This document shows positions 34,650 through 42,939 of a stretch of 64,000 bases of DNA, in pieces. Origin of the DNA: Terriglobia bacterium. GTDB taxonomy: Bacteria; Acidobacteriota; Terriglobia; JAJPHL01. The position numbers and the translations under genes are program-made. Location: positions 1 to 64,000 of the forward strand of contig JAJPHL010000054.1 of the NCBI GenBank assembly GCA_021325275.1, in the 5' to 3' direction. Position 1 is the first letter of the stretch, and every line of letters starts with the position of its first letter. The notes under the pieces were generated by a model. That model was not told the DNA's origin. It did no database searches and worked only from the letters and a program-made list of their open reading frames with translations.

Positions 34650-35439
34650 TTTTCAGGCCCCGTACGAACGCTGCCAAACGCTCTGGACTATTGTGCTCTT
34701 CGATATTCTGCACCAGCGCGCTACCCACCACCGCCGCTTCGATTTTACCTCGCAGGACCGCCATATGCTCGGGGCGGGAAATGCCAAAACCCGCGGCGAT
34801 CGGCAAATCCGTCGCGGCGCGCAGGCGATCGATGAGTGGCAGCAGTTGACTCGAGAGCGCTTGCCGAGCTCCCGTGACGCCGGTGCGCGACACCGCGTAG
34901 ATGAATCCGCGCGAATGGCCGGCGATGGCGCGTAATCGCGCGTCTGTGCTGGTCGGCGCGGCCAGAAAGATCGTGTCGAGATTCACGCGCCGCGATTCCT
35001 CGACAAAAGGCGTTGCTTCTTCCACGCTGACGTCGGTCAGCAAAACGCCGTCCGCGCCCGCGCTCGCCGCATCGTCGGCGAAACGCGCGAAACCATACTT
35101 CAATATCGGGTTCAAATAGCTAAACACGACGACAGGAAGCTGGCTCGTCTGGCGCAGCTTTTTAACGAGCGCGAGAATGCCGGCCAAATTTGTTCCGGCG
35201 CGCAGCGCGCGCTCCACGCCCCGCTGGATCACCACGCCATCGGCGAGCGGGTCGGAAAACGGCACGCCTAGTTCGAGCACGTCGGCGCCCGCTTCATCCA
35301 GCGCCAGCGCGAATTCGAGCGTGCGATCGAGATTCGGGTCGCCGGCCGTGATGTACGCAACGAAGCCAAGCTGGCCCGAAGCGCGCAGCTTGGCGAAACG
35401 ATCCGAGATGCGCGAGACCTTTGTAGGTTGCGCGCTCAT
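34639..35439 (-). CDS. trpA: Tryptophan synthase alpha subunit
   Basis: This 266-residue TIM-barrel subunit cleaves indole-3-glycerol phosphate to indole and glyceraldehyde-3-phosphate. Catalytic Glu and Asp are in [10 protein letters not shown] (Glu near residue 56) and L-L-T-D-V-S near 136. The phosphate-binding blocks A-G-F-G-I-S and V-V-G-S-A-L-V-Q are present near the C-terminus. The ATG at 35439 shares ATGA with the trpB stop; its own 3' end overlaps chorismate mutase. Confidence 0.97.
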   Translation of the reverse strand: MSAQPTKVSRISDRFAKLRASGQLGFVAYITAGDPNLDRTLEFALALDEAGADVLELGVPFSDPLADGVVIQRGVERALRAGTNLAGILALVKKLRQTSQLPVVVFSYLNPILKYGFARFADDAASAGADGVLLTDVSVEEATPFVEESRRVNLDTIFLAAPTSTDARLRAIAGHSRGFIYAVSRTGVTGARQALSSQLLPLIDRLRAATDLPIAAGFGISRPEHMAVLRGKIEAAVVGSALVQNIEEHNSPERLAAFVRGLKNGS

Positions 35440-36599
35440 AGGCTCAACTCGCGCTTCAGGATTTCCATATCTTTGTCGCCACGGCCCGAAACGTTCACGA
35501 TGAAGAGCTCACCCTTGGCCGACGGCGCGCGGCGGATCGCTTCGGCCACCGCATGCGACGACTCGAGCGCCGGAATAATTCCCTCGGTGCGCGCCAACGT
35601 ACGGCATGCTTCGAGCGCGTCGCGATCCGAGCAGGCCACGTAGTCGGCGCGTTTCGCGTCGCGCAGCATGGCGTGCTCGGGACCAATCGCCGGATAGTCG
35701 AGGCCGGCGGACACCGAATGCGTCGTCGCGATCTGGCCGTCGGCGTCTTGGAGCACGTACGTGTACGTTCCTTGCAGCACGCCGGGACTGCCGCCGCGGA
35801 ATCGCGCCGCGTGTTCGCCGAGCGCGTCACCGCGGCCGCCGGCTTCCACGCCGACCATGCGTACGCTCGAGTCCGGAATGAACGCGTGGAACAAACCGAT
35901 GGCGTTGCTGCCGCCGCCAACACACGCTATGAGTACGTCGGGAAGCCGGCCTTCCGCTTCGAGAATCTGCGCGCGGGCTTCCACGCCGATCACGCGATGG
36001 AAATCGCGGACCATCAACGGATACGGGTGCGCGCCGAGTACCGATCCCAGCAGGTAATAGGTTGTTTCAACGTTCGTGACCCAGTCGCGCATCGCTTCGT
36101 TGATGGCATCTTTCAGCGTTTTGCTCCCGCTGCCAACCGGTACGACGTCCGCGCCCAGCAATTTCATGCGCGCCACGTTCAAACTTTGCCGCGACATGTC
36201 TTCTTCGCCCATGTAGACGACGCACTCAAGTCCCAGCAACGCGCATACCGTCGCGGTGGCGACGCCGTGTTGTCCCGCCCCGGTTTCCGCGATCACGCGG
36301 TGCTTGCCCATGCGCCGCGCCAACAGCGCTTGTCCGATGCAGTTGTTGATTTTGTGCGCGCCAGTGTGCAGCAGGTCCTCGCGTTTCAGGTAAATCGTCG
36401 CCCCGCCGAGTCTTGCCGTGAGGCGTCGCGCCGGCGTCAGCGGCGTGGGTCGTCCGGCGAAGCGATGCAGCAAATCGTCCAGCTCCGCTTGGAACGCCGT
36501 GTCTTGGCGAGCTTCCAGATACGCGTGTTCCAGTTCTTCGATCGGCGACATCAACGTTTCCGGAACGAAACGTCCGCCGTAAGCGCCAAAACGGCTCAT
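35436..36599 (-). CDS. trpB: Tryptophan synthase beta subunit
   Basis: This 387-residue PLP enzyme condenses indole with serine. The start is [14 protein letters not shown], and the PLP lysine is in H-T-G-A-H-K-I-N-N. The [12 protein letters not shown] motif, the phosphate loop [10 protein letters not shown] and the C-terminal N-V-S-G-R-G-D-K-D are all intact. The ATG at 36599 is chosen because the conserved sequence starts there; the frame upstream is the shadow of trpF. It overlaps trpF and trpA by ATGA. Confidence 0.98.
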   Translation of the reverse strand: MSRFGAYGGRFVPETLMSPIEELEHAYLEARQDTAFQAELDDLLHRFAGRPTPLTPARRLTARLGGATIYLKREDLLHTGAHKINNCIGQALLARRMGKHRVIAETGAGQHGVATATVCALLGLECVVYMGEEDMSRQSLNVARMKLLGADVVPVGSGSKTLKDAINEAMRDWVTNVETTYYLLGSVLGAHPYPLMVRDFHRVIGVEARAQILEAEGRLPDVLIACVGGGSNAIGLFHAFIPDSSVRMVGVEAGGRGDALGEHAARFRGGSPGVLQGTYTYVLQDADGQIATTHSVSAGLDYPAIGPEHAMLRDAKRADYVACSDRDALEACRTLARTEGIIPALESSHAVAEAIRRAPSAKGELFIVNVSGRGDKDMEILKRELSL

Positions 36600-37237
36600 T
36601 CGGATTCCTCGGCCTTTCGTGCCGCGCGAACAAACTCGCGGACCATTGAGTGATTCTTGATTCCCGGCGAATCTTCCACGCCGCTCGCGACATCGACGCC
36701 CCACGGTTTCACGGCGCGAACCGCTTGCGCGATATTCGCCGGCGTCAAGCCGCCTGCCAGCACGACGTTCGCTCGTACGGAAGCGTCCGCCGCGATGCTC
36801 CAATCAAACGTTTGCCCCGTGCCTCCCGGAGTTGCTCCTGCCGCGTCCAGGAGAAACGCCTCGACGCTCGTGTACCCTGCGAACGCATCCGGCGTCCATC
36901 CGGGTTTCACGCAAAACGATTTCCAGGTACGAAATTGCGTGAACGCCGCAACGTACTCCGGCGATTCTTTTCCGTTCAACGGCAGCCCATGCAACTGCAA
37001 TGTATCGAGCCCCACCAGCTCGGCGATCGAGCGAACCGATTCCGCCGATTCATCGACAAAAACTCCTACCCGCCGAACCCCGCCCGGCAGCGCTCGCGCA
37101 ATTTCCGCGGCGCGCTCCGGCGCGATGTACCGTTTCCCCGGACGCCAGAAGTTGAATCCCAGCGCGTTCGCTCCGGCTTCGACGGCGGCGAGCGCGTCTT
37201 CCAGGCGCGTGATTCCGCAAATCTTCACGATCTGCAT
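36596..37237 (-). CDS. trpF: Phosphoribosylanthranilate isomerase
   Basis: This 213-residue TIM barrel performs the Amadori rearrangement of phosphoribosylanthranilate. It starts V-K-I-C-G-I-T-R with the catalytic Cys at residue 7. The motifs [28 protein letters not shown] and V-D-V-A-S-G-V-E are intact, including the catalytic Asp region. It lies four nt after trpC and overlaps trpB by ATGA. Confidence 0.96.
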   Translation of the reverse strand: MQIVKICGITRLEDALAAVEAGANALGFNFWRPGKRYIAPERAAEIARALPGGVRRVGVFVDESAESVRSIAELVGLDTLQLHGLPLNGKESPEYVAAFTQFRTWKSFCVKPGWTPDAFAGYTSVEAFLLDAAGATPGGTGQTFDWSIAADASVRANVVLAGGLTPANIAQAVRAVKPWGVDVASGVEDSPGIKNHSMVREFVRAARKAEESE

Positions 37238-37241
37238 ACGA

Positions 37242-38060
37242 TCACGCCGGTTGCGCTTCCGCGACCGGTTGCGCGACTGGTTGCAGCAGCAACTCGCGCA
37301 GTGCCGCTCCTGGATCGGCCGCAGTCATCAATTGCTCGCCGATCAGGAACGCGTGGTACCCCAGCGCGCTCAGCCGCTGCAAATCGGCTGCCGTGCGCAG
37401 TCCGCTTTCCGCTACCGAAATCGCGCGCTTCAGTTTTCCGGCGAGCCTGGCGGATGTTTCGAGACTCACTTCAAACGTTGTCAGGTCGCGATTGTTCACG
37501 CCGATCAGCGTCGCTTGCGCGGCGAGCGCGCGATCCAGTTCTTCTTCGTTATGCACTTCCACCAGCGTGTCCAAGCCCCAGCGCCGCGCCTGATGCATCA
37601 TTTCGCGCAGCGCCGTGTCGCGATGTTCGTTCGGAAACGCGGCGACAATCAGCAGAATCGCATCGGCCCCGGCGGCCGCCGACTCCAGCACCTGCCAGGG
37701 ATCGATCAGAAAGTCCTTGCGCAAAAGCGGCACCGGCGTGACTTCGCGCACCACTGCGAGATGTTCGAGCGCGCCGCCGAAGAATTCGCGATCGGTGAGA
37801 ATCGAAATCGCGCGCGCTCCACCCTGGGTGTACGCTTGCGCCAACTGCACCGGCCGATAATCCGCGCGCAACAAACCCTTCGATGGAGACGAGCGTTTCA
37901 TCTCCGCAATCACCGAGACCCCCGCGCGCACCAGCGCCGGAGCGAAGGGCCGCCGCGAAAAGCGTCGCGCCGCCGCTTCCATTTGCGTCGTGTCCGCCGC
38001 GGACTTGCGTTCCGCGGTTTCACGGCGCTTCGCGTCCAGGATTTTCTCTAAGCGGTTCAT
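37242..38060 (-). CDS. trpC: Indole-3-glycerol phosphate synthase
   Basis: This enzyme of about 272 residues closes the indole ring in the fourth step of tryptophan synthesis. Family motifs are V-I-A-E-M-K-R-S-S-P-S-K-G (Lys, Glu), L-T-D-R-E-F-F-G-G, L-L-R-K-D-F-L-I-D, L-V-E-V-H, I-G-V-N-N-R-D-L-T-T-F and A-E-S-G-L. The C-terminal tail is a low-complexity Q-P-V-A repeat beyond the family end. The start is ATG 38060 or the GTG one codon upstream. A TATACA -10 lies 12 nt before it, shared with the divergent gmhA promoter. It heads the trpCFBA-chorismate mutase operon; trpE, trpG and trpD are elsewhere. Confidence 0.96.
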   Translation of the reverse strand: MNRLEKILDAKRRETAERKSAADTTQMEAAARRFSRRPFAPALVRAGVSVIAEMKRSSPSKGLLRADYRPVQLAQAYTQGGARAISILTDREFFGGALEHLAVVREVTPVPLLRKDFLIDPWQVLESAAAGADAILLIVAAFPNEHRDTALREMMHQARRWGLDTLVEVHNEEELDRALAAQATLIGVNNRDLTTFEVSLETSARLAGKLKRAISVAESGLRTAADLQRLSALGYHAFLIGEQLMTAADPGAALRELLLQPVAQPVAEAQPA

Positions 38061-38072
38061 CACTTGCTAAAT

Positions 38073-38080
38073 TGTATAAT
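38073..38080. promoter_or_regulatory. Overlapping divergent -10 elements for trpC and gmhA
   Basis: On the plus strand TATAAT occupies 38075-38080, 13 nt before the gmhA ATG. On the minus strand TATACA occupies 38078-38073, 12 nt before the trpC ATG. Start codons are only 33 nt apart and no SD is seen for either, so RNA polymerase probably cannot use both at once. Confidence 0.5.
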
Positions 38081-38093
38081 GCTGTATCGACAC

Positions 38094-38642
38094 ATGGCGG
38101 AACTTTCCGAACGAATCAAGACATCGCTCGCGGCACAGGAACAGTATCTCAACTTGCATTTGCAAGGGTTGAAGCGCGCGGGCGCCAATTTGGCTGGTGT
38201 GTTGGCGCGCGGCAACAAACTCTTGACGCTGGGATGCCCCACCGTGGCGCAGCATATGGTGGCGGAACTCACGGGACGATTTGTACAGGAACGTCCCGGC
38301 TTGCCGGCGATTTTCATCGGCGAAAACGCCTCGGCGGTTACCTCGATCCTCAACGACTACGGCCGCGATCGCATCTACGCGCGTCAACTGATGGCCTTGG
38401 CGAACCGCGGCGATTTTGTGTTGGGCTTCATGGCGGGCGTCGATCACGCCGCGCAAGACGGCATCGAGCTCGCGCAGCGCGAAGGGCTGGAGACGCTGGT
38501 GCTGGAAATTCCCGGCGCTGAGGAATGGGTAGCCGTGGAAATTTTTCTGACCGCCGCGCACATCCTCACGGAGGAAGTGGAAGCCGAACTGCGGCGCACG
38601 CAACCCGACTGGTTCCCCGCGCCGGCGGTGGTCAAGGCATGA
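38094..38642 (+). CDS. gmhA: Phosphoheptose isomerase-like SIS-domain protein
   Basis: This 182-residue SIS-domain protein resembles D-sedoheptulose-7-phosphate isomerase, the first step toward ADP-heptose for lipopolysaccharide. The SIS core contains G-N-K-L-L-T-L-G and later G-D-F-V-L-G-F-M. The usual GmhA glycine-rich motif is weaker (G-C-P-T-V-A-Q-H), so it could be another SIS phosphosugar isomerase. Coupling by ATGA to a heptose-7-phosphate kinase gene argues for GmhA. The ATG at 38094 is chosen over in-frame starts at 38064 and 38079 because the latter overlap the -10 element. Confidence 0.78.
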   Translation: MAELSERIKTSLAAQEQYLNLHLQGLKRAGANLAGVLARGNKLLTLGCPTVAQHMVAELTGRFVQERPGLPAIFIGENASAVTSILNDYGRDRIYARQLMALANRGDFVLGFMAGVDHAAQDGIELAQREGLETLVLEIPGAEEWVAVEIFLTAAHILTEEVEAELRRTQPDWFPAPAVVKA

Positions 38643-39628
38643 AAACGCCCGCCGGCAACACGCATCTCCTTTCGTTATTGAAGAAATTCACGGGACGGCG
38701 CATCGCCGTGGCCGGCGATTTCATGCTCGACCACTTTATTTGGGGCCGCGCGTCCAGGCTGTCTGCCGAGGCGCCCGTGCCGGTTGTGGAGTGTACGAGC
38801 GAAACGTATCATCCCGGCGGCGCGGGCAATGTGGTGGCGAATTTGGCGGCGCTTGGCGCGATCGTCTCGCCGTTCGGCGTGGTGGGTCGAGATCGCGCGG
38901 GGCAATCGCTGGCACGGGCGCTGAAAGCCCGCGGCGTCGCGGGCGTCGGATTGCTCGCGGCCGGCGGACGGCCGACCACGCTCAAACTGCGGATCGTCGA
39001 AACAGGACGGCGTCATCAAATCGCGCGCGTCGATACGGAAATCTCGACGCCGCTCCCCGCGAAACTCGCCCATCGCTTGGCCGCGGCAGTTCTCGCAGGC
39101 CGCTTCGATGCCGTGATCGTTTCCGATTACGACAAAGGCGTGATCACTCCGGAGTTTCTCGCGGCGCTGTTACCGGAATTGCGCCGCCGCCGCACGCCCG
39201 TGTTCCTCGATCCACGGACCCGTCAGCCCGAAATCTATTGTCCGATTTCGGTGATGACGCCGAATCGCGGCGAGACCGAGCGAATCACGGGAATCAAGAT
39301 TCGCGACGACGACTCGTTGCGCGCGGCCGGCGAAGCATTGCTGAATCTCACCGAAGGCCTCGCGGTGTTGATCACGCTCAGCGATGAGGGAATGGTCTTG
39401 ATCGAATCAGGCGGACGCTTGCAGCGCATCCCGACCGTATCGCGCGAGGTTTATGACGTCACCGGCGCCGGCGACACCGTGATCGCCGCGTTTGCGCTGG
39501 CCTACGCCGCCGGCGCGACGCTCGCCGACGCGGCGCGCATCGCGAACTACGCCGCCGGCATTGCAGTGGGTCACGTCGGCACGGTTGCTCCGACAATTCA
39601 GGAATTGCGCGACGCGTTGGCCGTCTGA
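38639..39628 (+). CDS. rfaE1: D-glycero-beta-D-manno-heptose-7-phosphate kinase
   Basis: This 329-residue PfkB/ribokinase-family protein matches the kinase half of HldE: A-V-A-G-D-F-M-L-D-H-F-I-W-G, S-R-L-S-A-E-A-P-V-P, H-P-G-G-A-G-N-V-V-A-N, V-I-V-S-D-Y-D-K-G-V-I and the C-terminal catalytic D-V-T-G-A-G-D-T-V. The adenylyltransferase half found in bifunctional HldE is absent, so a separate RfaE2 enzyme must exist elsewhere. It uses heptose-7-phosphate from GmhA and ATP. Its ATG overlaps the gmhA stop (ATGA). The convergent sigma-like gene begins 10 nt downstream. Confidence 0.93.
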   Translation: MKTPAGNTHLLSLLKKFTGRRIAVAGDFMLDHFIWGRASRLSAEAPVPVVECTSETYHPGGAGNVVANLAALGAIVSPFGVVGRDRAGQSLARALKARGVAGVGLLAAGGRPTTLKLRIVETGRRHQIARVDTEISTPLPAKLAHRLAAAVLAGRFDAVIVSDYDKGVITPEFLAALLPELRRRRTPVFLDPRTRQPEIYCPISVMTPNRGETERITGIKIRDDDSLRAAGEALLNLTEGLAVLITLSDEGMVLIESGGRLQRIPTVSREVYDVTGAGDTVIAAFALAYAAGATLADAARIANYAAGIAVGHVGTVAPTIQELRDALAV

Positions 39629-39638
39629 GCGTTGAGGT

Positions 39639-40655
39639 CTAGGGTTTCAGCATTGAGCTGATATGTGAATTCCCAAGGAGTCGGAAAAGTAGTGTTGTTT
39701 CAAGCTGCAGCCATACCTTCTGCACTTCGCGCAGATGCCGGTAGACCGTGACGGGTGTGACGCACAGCCGACTTGCTGTAAGAGAAATGAACTTCTCTCG
39801 AGTCAGGTTCGCTTCCGGTCTCCCGTCGTCGTTAAAAAGCATCCACTTGCAGAGACGAAATAAGTCATGCCCTTGGTGCCGGTAGTCTCTGGCAATCTCA
39901 ATAATTGCCAGAGCCATCGGGCAGGTCGAGGCGAATGAGTTTAAGAATTGCTCCAGGACGATGCTCTGCTCGAAGATAAGGAGCTCAGACTCAGGATTGA
40001 GCTCCGGAGCTTTCGTCGTTTCGGCCAACTCCGCCTCAAGTGGCTCGGGGCGGTGGCGCGAAGCCCGGATCGCATCAATCGCCGTTCTTATTGCCATGCT
40101 GACAAGGAAAGCCTCCGGATTCCGGATCTTGGCACCTGGCTTAGAAAGAAAGCTGAACAGCTTGAGAAAAACGTCTTGGCAGATATCATCGACATCAATT
40201 TCCGGAAACTGTCTCAGCTTGGCTTGCAGAACTCGGACGACTATAGCTTCGTACGTGTTTCGGAGCTCGGTGAACACGACGGAACGAAGTTTTTCCTCAA
40301 GCAGCGAGCGACGCAATCGCGCCGACCTTGGTTCCGTCGCTGCTACGAACGCGCCAACGATCGTGTCCGCGAGGTGCTTGGCGCGCGGCAGGTTCTGAAC
40401 CAAGTCGTAGACTCTGCGCTCAATGGCTAAGTAGTTGTCGCGGCGGTCCACGTATTCAAACGACAAGCGTCTAACGATTGCCTGCAGCCGAGAAGCTCTC
40501 TCCTCGGGAGCAACCTGGTCCCATTCCTCGAACAGGGAATCAAACGCAGACTCAGCAATAGATTGGGCTTGAGTATGTTCCTGAGTGATCTGGAGGGCTA
40601 CTTGATAGACCTGATAAGTTGCCGAATCTTTGAGGCGCGCTTTGTCGGTGACCAT
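39639..40655 (-). CDS. Sigma-70-like protein with two region-2-like modules
   Basis: This 338-residue protein has a sigma region 2 at about residues 133-200 (D-V-D-D-I-C-Q-D-V-F-L-K-L-F and A-I-R-T-A-I-D-A-I-R) and a C-terminal helix-turn-helix near 284-312 (L-T-A-S-R-L-C-V-T-P-V-T-V-Y-R-H-L). Residues about 14-74 (A-E-S-A-F-D-S-L-F-E-E-W, then A-I-V-R-R-L-S-F-E-Y-V-D-R-R) repeat the same helical pattern, as if region 2 were duplicated. That makes it longer than ordinary ECF sigma factors. ATG 40655 is chosen over 40676 because GGAGG lies 5 nt upstream. It follows the zinc-finger gene by 180 nt on the same strand. The promoters it recognises are unknown. Confidence 0.75.
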   Translation of the reverse strand: MVTDKARLKDSATYQVYQVALQITQEHTQAQSIAESAFDSLFEEWDQVAPEERASRLQAIVRRLSFEYVDRRDNYLAIERRVYDLVQNLPRAKHLADTIVGAFVAATEPRSARLRRSLLEEKLRSVVFTELRNTYEAIVVRVLQAKLRQFPEIDVDDICQDVFLKLFSFLSKPGAKIRNPEAFLVSMAIRTAIDAIRASRHRPEPLEAELAETTKAPELNPESELLIFEQSIVLEQFLNSFASTCPMALAIIEIARDYRHQGHDLFRLCKWMLFNDDGRPEANLTREKFISLTASRLCVTPVTVYRHLREVQKVWLQLETTLLFRLLGNSHISSMLKP

Positions 40656-40764
40656 AAATTCCTCCGTGCAGGGCATGAAGGTTCTATGAGTCTTTATAGA
40701 CAGTCTAAGCCTTCCGACTTCTTACCAATGTTTATCTACGGTGTTTCACTGATCACACTAAACC

Positions 40765-40829
40765 CAATCCTAGAACAGCAGACGTAGGACCCATAGTTTT
40801 TTTATCGGTAAAGGGTTGTCCTAGGATTG
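40765..40829 (-). promoter_or_regulatory. Competing inverted repeats between zinc-finger gene and sigma-like gene
   Basis: CAATCCTAG (40765-40773) is an exact inverted copy of CTAGGATTG (40821-40829). TAGGAC (40785-40790) is an exact inverted copy of GTCCTA (40818-40823). Because 40821-40823 belongs to both, the pairings exclude each other. Seven T residues (40797-40803) lie between. It could be a transcription attenuator or an operator. Apart from this, the 179-nt gap 40656-40834 shows nothing. Confidence 0.45.
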
Positions 40830-40834
40830 CTGGC

Positions 40835-41929
40835 CTAGTCCTGCATGCCAAGACTGCCTGACCAAACTTGGCCGAAGCGTTTCAACCAGCGCATTTGAAA
40901 TCGGTCGCGAAACGCGCAGGTAGGGAAGTGCTCCTTGAGCCTGCTCAAAAGCACTTCAAGATCTGCGCGTACGAGGAGCTTCAGCCTCTCGTCCTGCAAA
41001 GCGTCGAGAATCGCCCGATACGCTAACCACCCGCTCCGGATGGAACACCAAACATCCGCCGTTCGACTAGGCCGTTGAATTGGAAGGAAAGGGGCCGGGA
41101 GATTGGAAGTTAGAGGTCCAAAGAATCGCCGAGGCAGGTCGCAACCCGCGGCTGTGGAAAGGATCGCTGCACGGATCGAAACATCTTGGTCAACATAGGC
41201 TTCGAGGAGCGCGTCCCGCTCCGCTTCGCGCGTGGCGACGAGTTCGGGTGGCGCTATGGGAAGCGTGAAATCGCAAGTGAACCCCGCTCTTTCCCAATCC
41301 TCTCGCAGTCCCAACAGGAGAACAATTTGGCCTGGTTGGGCATCCCAGAGCTGCAGGTCTTGACGGTCATACGCAGGCGCATCCAGCAGAATAGCGATTT
41401 CGCACGCCTCGCCACTGGCACCCTGACTCGCCGGGCGAGCCGGAGGTTCGGTGGACGCGAATACGCGGCCTCTTACTCGTCCGCTGAAGAGCGTTCGTTT
41501 CATTCGATTGAGAAAACGCGCGACAACGGAATGCAGTTCCGGCTCCATGGGCCACTCGGCGCCGCAGATAATCCGGCGGCCCAAGACTAGCTGAGCTGTA
41601 TCCGAAGCGTCACCTTCCACTCGAGGTCCCAGCACCATGGAGACGAGACGATCAACTAGCGATTCCACTGTTGGTGGCATCAGCAGGGACGGTGGACCCG
41701 CCGGACGACCGAAGATGGTCACGAACGCTTCATCATTATCGGCGGCTCGTGACAAAAGCTTACAGCACGCTGGACACCCGTCGAGATGATCTGTCATCGC
41801 CTCTTCCACGTTTTCCGGCAATTCACTGTTAAGGTACGAGGTCCACTCCCCGACGTCGTAATGCATCGGGCGCTCGTACGCAGTTTCGGTGGACGGCGAT
41901 GTTGCGGTCTTTGCGGCGGCTGCTGTCAT
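40835..41929 (-). CDS. Soluble zinc-finger (putative anti-sigma) protein with large novel C-terminus
   Basis: This 364-residue protein carries an anti-sigma-type zinc finger at residues about 45-57 (H-L-D-G-C-P-A-C-C, His-x3-Cys-x2-Cys) after W-T-S-Y-L-N-S-E-L-P. The remaining 300 residues match no family I know. No transmembrane segment is visible, unlike membrane anti-sigma factors. The C-terminus includes L-L-L-G-L-R-E-D-W-E and F-G-P-L-T-S-N-L-P-A-P-F-L-P. ATG 41929 is chosen over 41989 because AAAGGGAG lies 7 nt ahead. It is upstream of, and probably co-expressed with, the sigma-like gene. Anti-sigma function is inferred from the finger and the neighbour. Confidence 0.7.
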   Translation of the reverse strand: MTAAAAKTATSPSTETAYERPMHYDVGEWTSYLNSELPENVEEAMTDHLDGCPACCKLLSRAADNDEAFVTIFGRPAGPPSLLMPPTVESLVDRLVSMVLGPRVEGDASDTAQLVLGRRIICGAEWPMEPELHSVVARFLNRMKRTLFSGRVRGRVFASTEPPARPASQGASGEACEIAILLDAPAYDRQDLQLWDAQPGQIVLLLGLREDWERAGFTCDFTLPIAPPELVATREAERDALLEAYVDQDVSIRAAILSTAAGCDLPRRFFGPLTSNLPAPFLPIQRPSRTADVWCSIRSGWLAYRAILDALQDERLKLLVRADLEVLLSRLKEHFPTCAFRDRFQMRWLKRFGQVWSGSLGMQD

Positions 41930-42576
41930 GGGCCACTCCCTTTCATTTTTGCGAAGTTGCGCGCTAGTGGCATCGGAGCAGCGAGGCATCTATTGGACAC
42001 GACCGTAGCCCTATTCGGGCAGTCAGCACCCAATACCGGCAGAAAGGAGCACGGTCCCTTGGGGGAGCAGAGATACGCTTAGTGACTCTGCCGCGCTGTA
42101 CCTGCTATTGAAGACGAAATGGTTCCCCTTTTCCTATCATCGAACATCCATTCCGACTCTAGGCCGAGGTGGTCCGGACGAGCGCGCCGTGCCGTTGCGA
42201 GTAGATAATGGACTTGCTTGCGGAAGGAGGAGTGGGCCTTCGCGGCGAGCCGCGCCGGCCCATCTCTGCTGCGCACCAACAATCCGGAGCCGCCACCACA
42301 TCCTCGAACACTTCGTCGGAGGTGTTCGTTAATGTAGGAGCAGCCATGCCAGACTGAAATGCAACAGCCACAACGGAACGAACATTCTCCGTACCTTTCT
42401 GGCTGAGGAACTCAAGTCGGTGTAGTTGAACTTGGATCTCAGTGTGGACATAGTCGTCTCCTTCCTTTGCGTGTGCCGCTGAAACCGAATCGTTGGCACT
42501 TGCTACAGCAGTAGACGGACATCCTACAAGTTCTCAACCAAACAGAGTCGCTTGCGAACCGACCGGCTAATCTCGC
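41930..42576. other. Gap with a small ORF and unclear coding frames
   Basis: No large gene is present. Minus-strand frames are open at 42079-42282 and from about 42450 down to 42159; the latter reads T-N-T-S-D-E-V-F-E-D-V-V-A-A-P-D-C-W-C in its middle but lacks a start with an SD. Together with the SD-led small ORF (42329-42451) this could be a frameshifted small gene. Base composition is visibly less GC-rich than in flanking genes. Confidence 0.4.
42329..42451 (-). CDS. Possible 40-residue peptide with strong SD
   Basis: An ATG at 42451 is preceded by AAGGAAGGAG with a 6-nt spacer and opens a 40-codon frame: a basic, Ser-rich N-half (S-T-L-R-S-K-F-N-Y-T-D-L-S-S-S-A-R-K-V-R-R) and a hydrophobic C-half (F-V-P-L-W-L-L-H-F-S-L-A-W-L-L-L-H). 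It could be a small membrane peptide. Alternatively the true product follows a frameshift into the overlapping frame described for 41930-42576. It leads the zinc-finger and sigma-like genes. Confidence 0.4.
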   Translation of the reverse strand: MSTLRSKFNYTDLSSSARKVRRMFVPLWLLHFSLAWLLLH

Positions 42577-42939
42577 CTAAGCCTCGCGATGCACCGTCGC
42601 CGGCGAGAACGCCGGCACGCACACCGCGACATACTCGGCACCCTCAGGACCCGGCGTCGAGTAGCGCACCCATTCGCCGCGCGGCGCGATCACGGCTTGC
42701 CCTGCCGCGATGTCCACGGTTTTCTCTCGTGATTCTACGCGCAGTGATCCGCGAAGCACCACGGTGAATTCGTCGAACTCGGGCGTCTGTCCCGGCTCGG
42801 ACCATCCTGACGGACTTGTCATTTTGGCGACGGACACCGCCGCCGTCGAGGAATTCACGCGGCCGATAAATTCAAGAATGGTTTTCGGAGGCGTGCCAAC
42901 GGCCTCCACTTTGGTGGGTGCGGAAATAATGGTGAGCAT
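42577..42939 (-). CDS. Cupin-domain protein
   Basis: This 120-residue single-domain cupin is built of beta-strands with motif 1 around G-Q-T-P-E-F-D-E-F-T-V-V-L-R-G and motif 2 around V-I-A-P-R-G-E-W-V-R-Y. Motif 1 has Asp/Glu but lacks the usual His pair, so metal binding is uncertain. Similar small cupins resemble ethanolamine-utilisation EutQ-like and sugar-binding types. Its ATG lies immediately after the rsmI stop with no gap, so the two are co-transcribed. Function unknown. Confidence 0.8.
   Translation of the reverse strand: MLTIISAPTKVEAVGTPPKTILEFIGRVNSSTAAVSVAKMTSPSGWSEPGQTPEFDEFTVVLRGSLRVESREKTVDIAAGQAVIAPRGEWVRYSTPGPEGAEYVAVCVPAFSPATVHREA

Noticed and set aside
38064-38093. Upstream starts for gmhA (TTG 38064, ATG 38079)
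   Set aside because: Both would place the start codon before or within the TATAAT element; the conserved protein begins at 38094.
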